A stretch of 40,824 nucleotides of DNA from Bacteriovoracaceae bacterium. Lineage in GTDB: Bacteria > Bdellovibrionota > UBA1018. The stretch is taken from contig CANFJX010000016.1 in the NCBI GenBank assembly GCA_947447665.1, positions 1-40,824 of the forward strand, given 5' to 3'. This document shows, in pieces, positions 40,745 to 40,824 of this stretch. Below the pieces are notes generated by a model. The model worked only from the letters and a program-made list of their open reading frames with translations. It was not told where the DNA came from and did no database searches. Position 1 is the first letter of the stretch, and each line of letters begins with the position of its first letter. Position numbers and translations under genes: made by a program.

Positions 40745-40824
40745 CCAAGAGATATGACCAAGAGATATGACCAAGAGATATGACCAAGAGATATGACCAA
40801 GAGATATGACCAAGAGATATGACC
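40745..40824. repeat. 13-bp tandem repeat array, cut by the window edge
   Basis: CCAAGAGATATGA is repeated six times without a mismatch, plus two bases of a seventh unit, and continues to the last base. The unit is not a multiple of three, and the array lies upstream of the secreted protein gene at 40663. The true length is unknown. Confidence 0.9.

Noticed and set aside
40745..40824. CRISPR array at the window end
   Set aside because: The 13-bp units are contiguous, with no spacers between them.

Overview
The window reads as chromosomal DNA of a free-living Gram-negative bacterium. Exported lipoproteins, a periplasmic di-haem peroxidase, class Ia NrdAB and many secreted proteins of unknown function fit a Bdellovibrionota/Oligoflexia-like or deltaproteobacterial-type genome. 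That placement is an inference from gene content; there is no rRNA or other phylogenetic marker here. I found no rRNA, tRNA, CRISPR array, prophage or insertion sequence.

Left part (1-10121, mostly minus strand). A partial secreted protein runs off the left edge (1-1185). Next is a tight seven-gene operon transcribed leftward from about 10.3 kb: mmsA, dihydropyrimidinase, beta-ureidopropionase, class III aminotransferase, preT, preA and a membrane-anchored hexapeptide acyltransferase. The first six genes form a complete reductive pyrimidine catabolic route, from uracil or thymine to beta-alanine or beta-aminoisobutyrate, then (methyl)malonate semialdehyde, then acetyl- or propionyl-CoA. The seventh gene has no known place in that route but overlaps preA.

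Middle part (10.5-28 kb). In order: an exported M3 metallopeptidase lipoprotein, a cysteine-rich repeat protein, a DedA membrane protein, nrdA and nrdB, a HigB/HigA-like toxin-antitoxin pair with a tandem palindromic operator, a translationally coupled pair of large exported proteins of unknown function, a Sel1-repeat lipoprotein, a 14-repeat NHL lipoprotein, and an unusual CBS-DUF2267-PEBP fusion protein.

Right part (28-40.8 kb). An MFS transporter is followed by a complete phosphate-starvation operon, pstSCAB-phoU-phoB-phoR. It has a Pho-box-like 11-bp direct repeat in front and 4-8 bp overlaps between the pst genes, so uptake, signalling and the two-component system appear to be one unit. 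Then come a di-haem cytochrome c peroxidase, an ABC-2 exporter (ATPase, permease and a small membrane protein), a small DUF4160/CopG-like module bracketed by imperfect 24-bp direct repeats, another secreted unknown protein, and a 13-bp tandem array ending at the window edge.

Several start codons were placed from Shine-Dalgarno position rather than the longest frame. GTG or TTG starts are proposed for mmsA, the dihydropyrimidinase, the M3 peptidase, the MFS transporter and two secreted proteins. No single element is clearly a new defence or mobile system. The best candidates for new biology are the acyltransferase at the end of the pyrimidine operon, the CBS-DUF2267-PEBP fusion, the coupled secreted pair at 18.8-22.6 kb, and the repeat-flanked DUF4160/CopG module.
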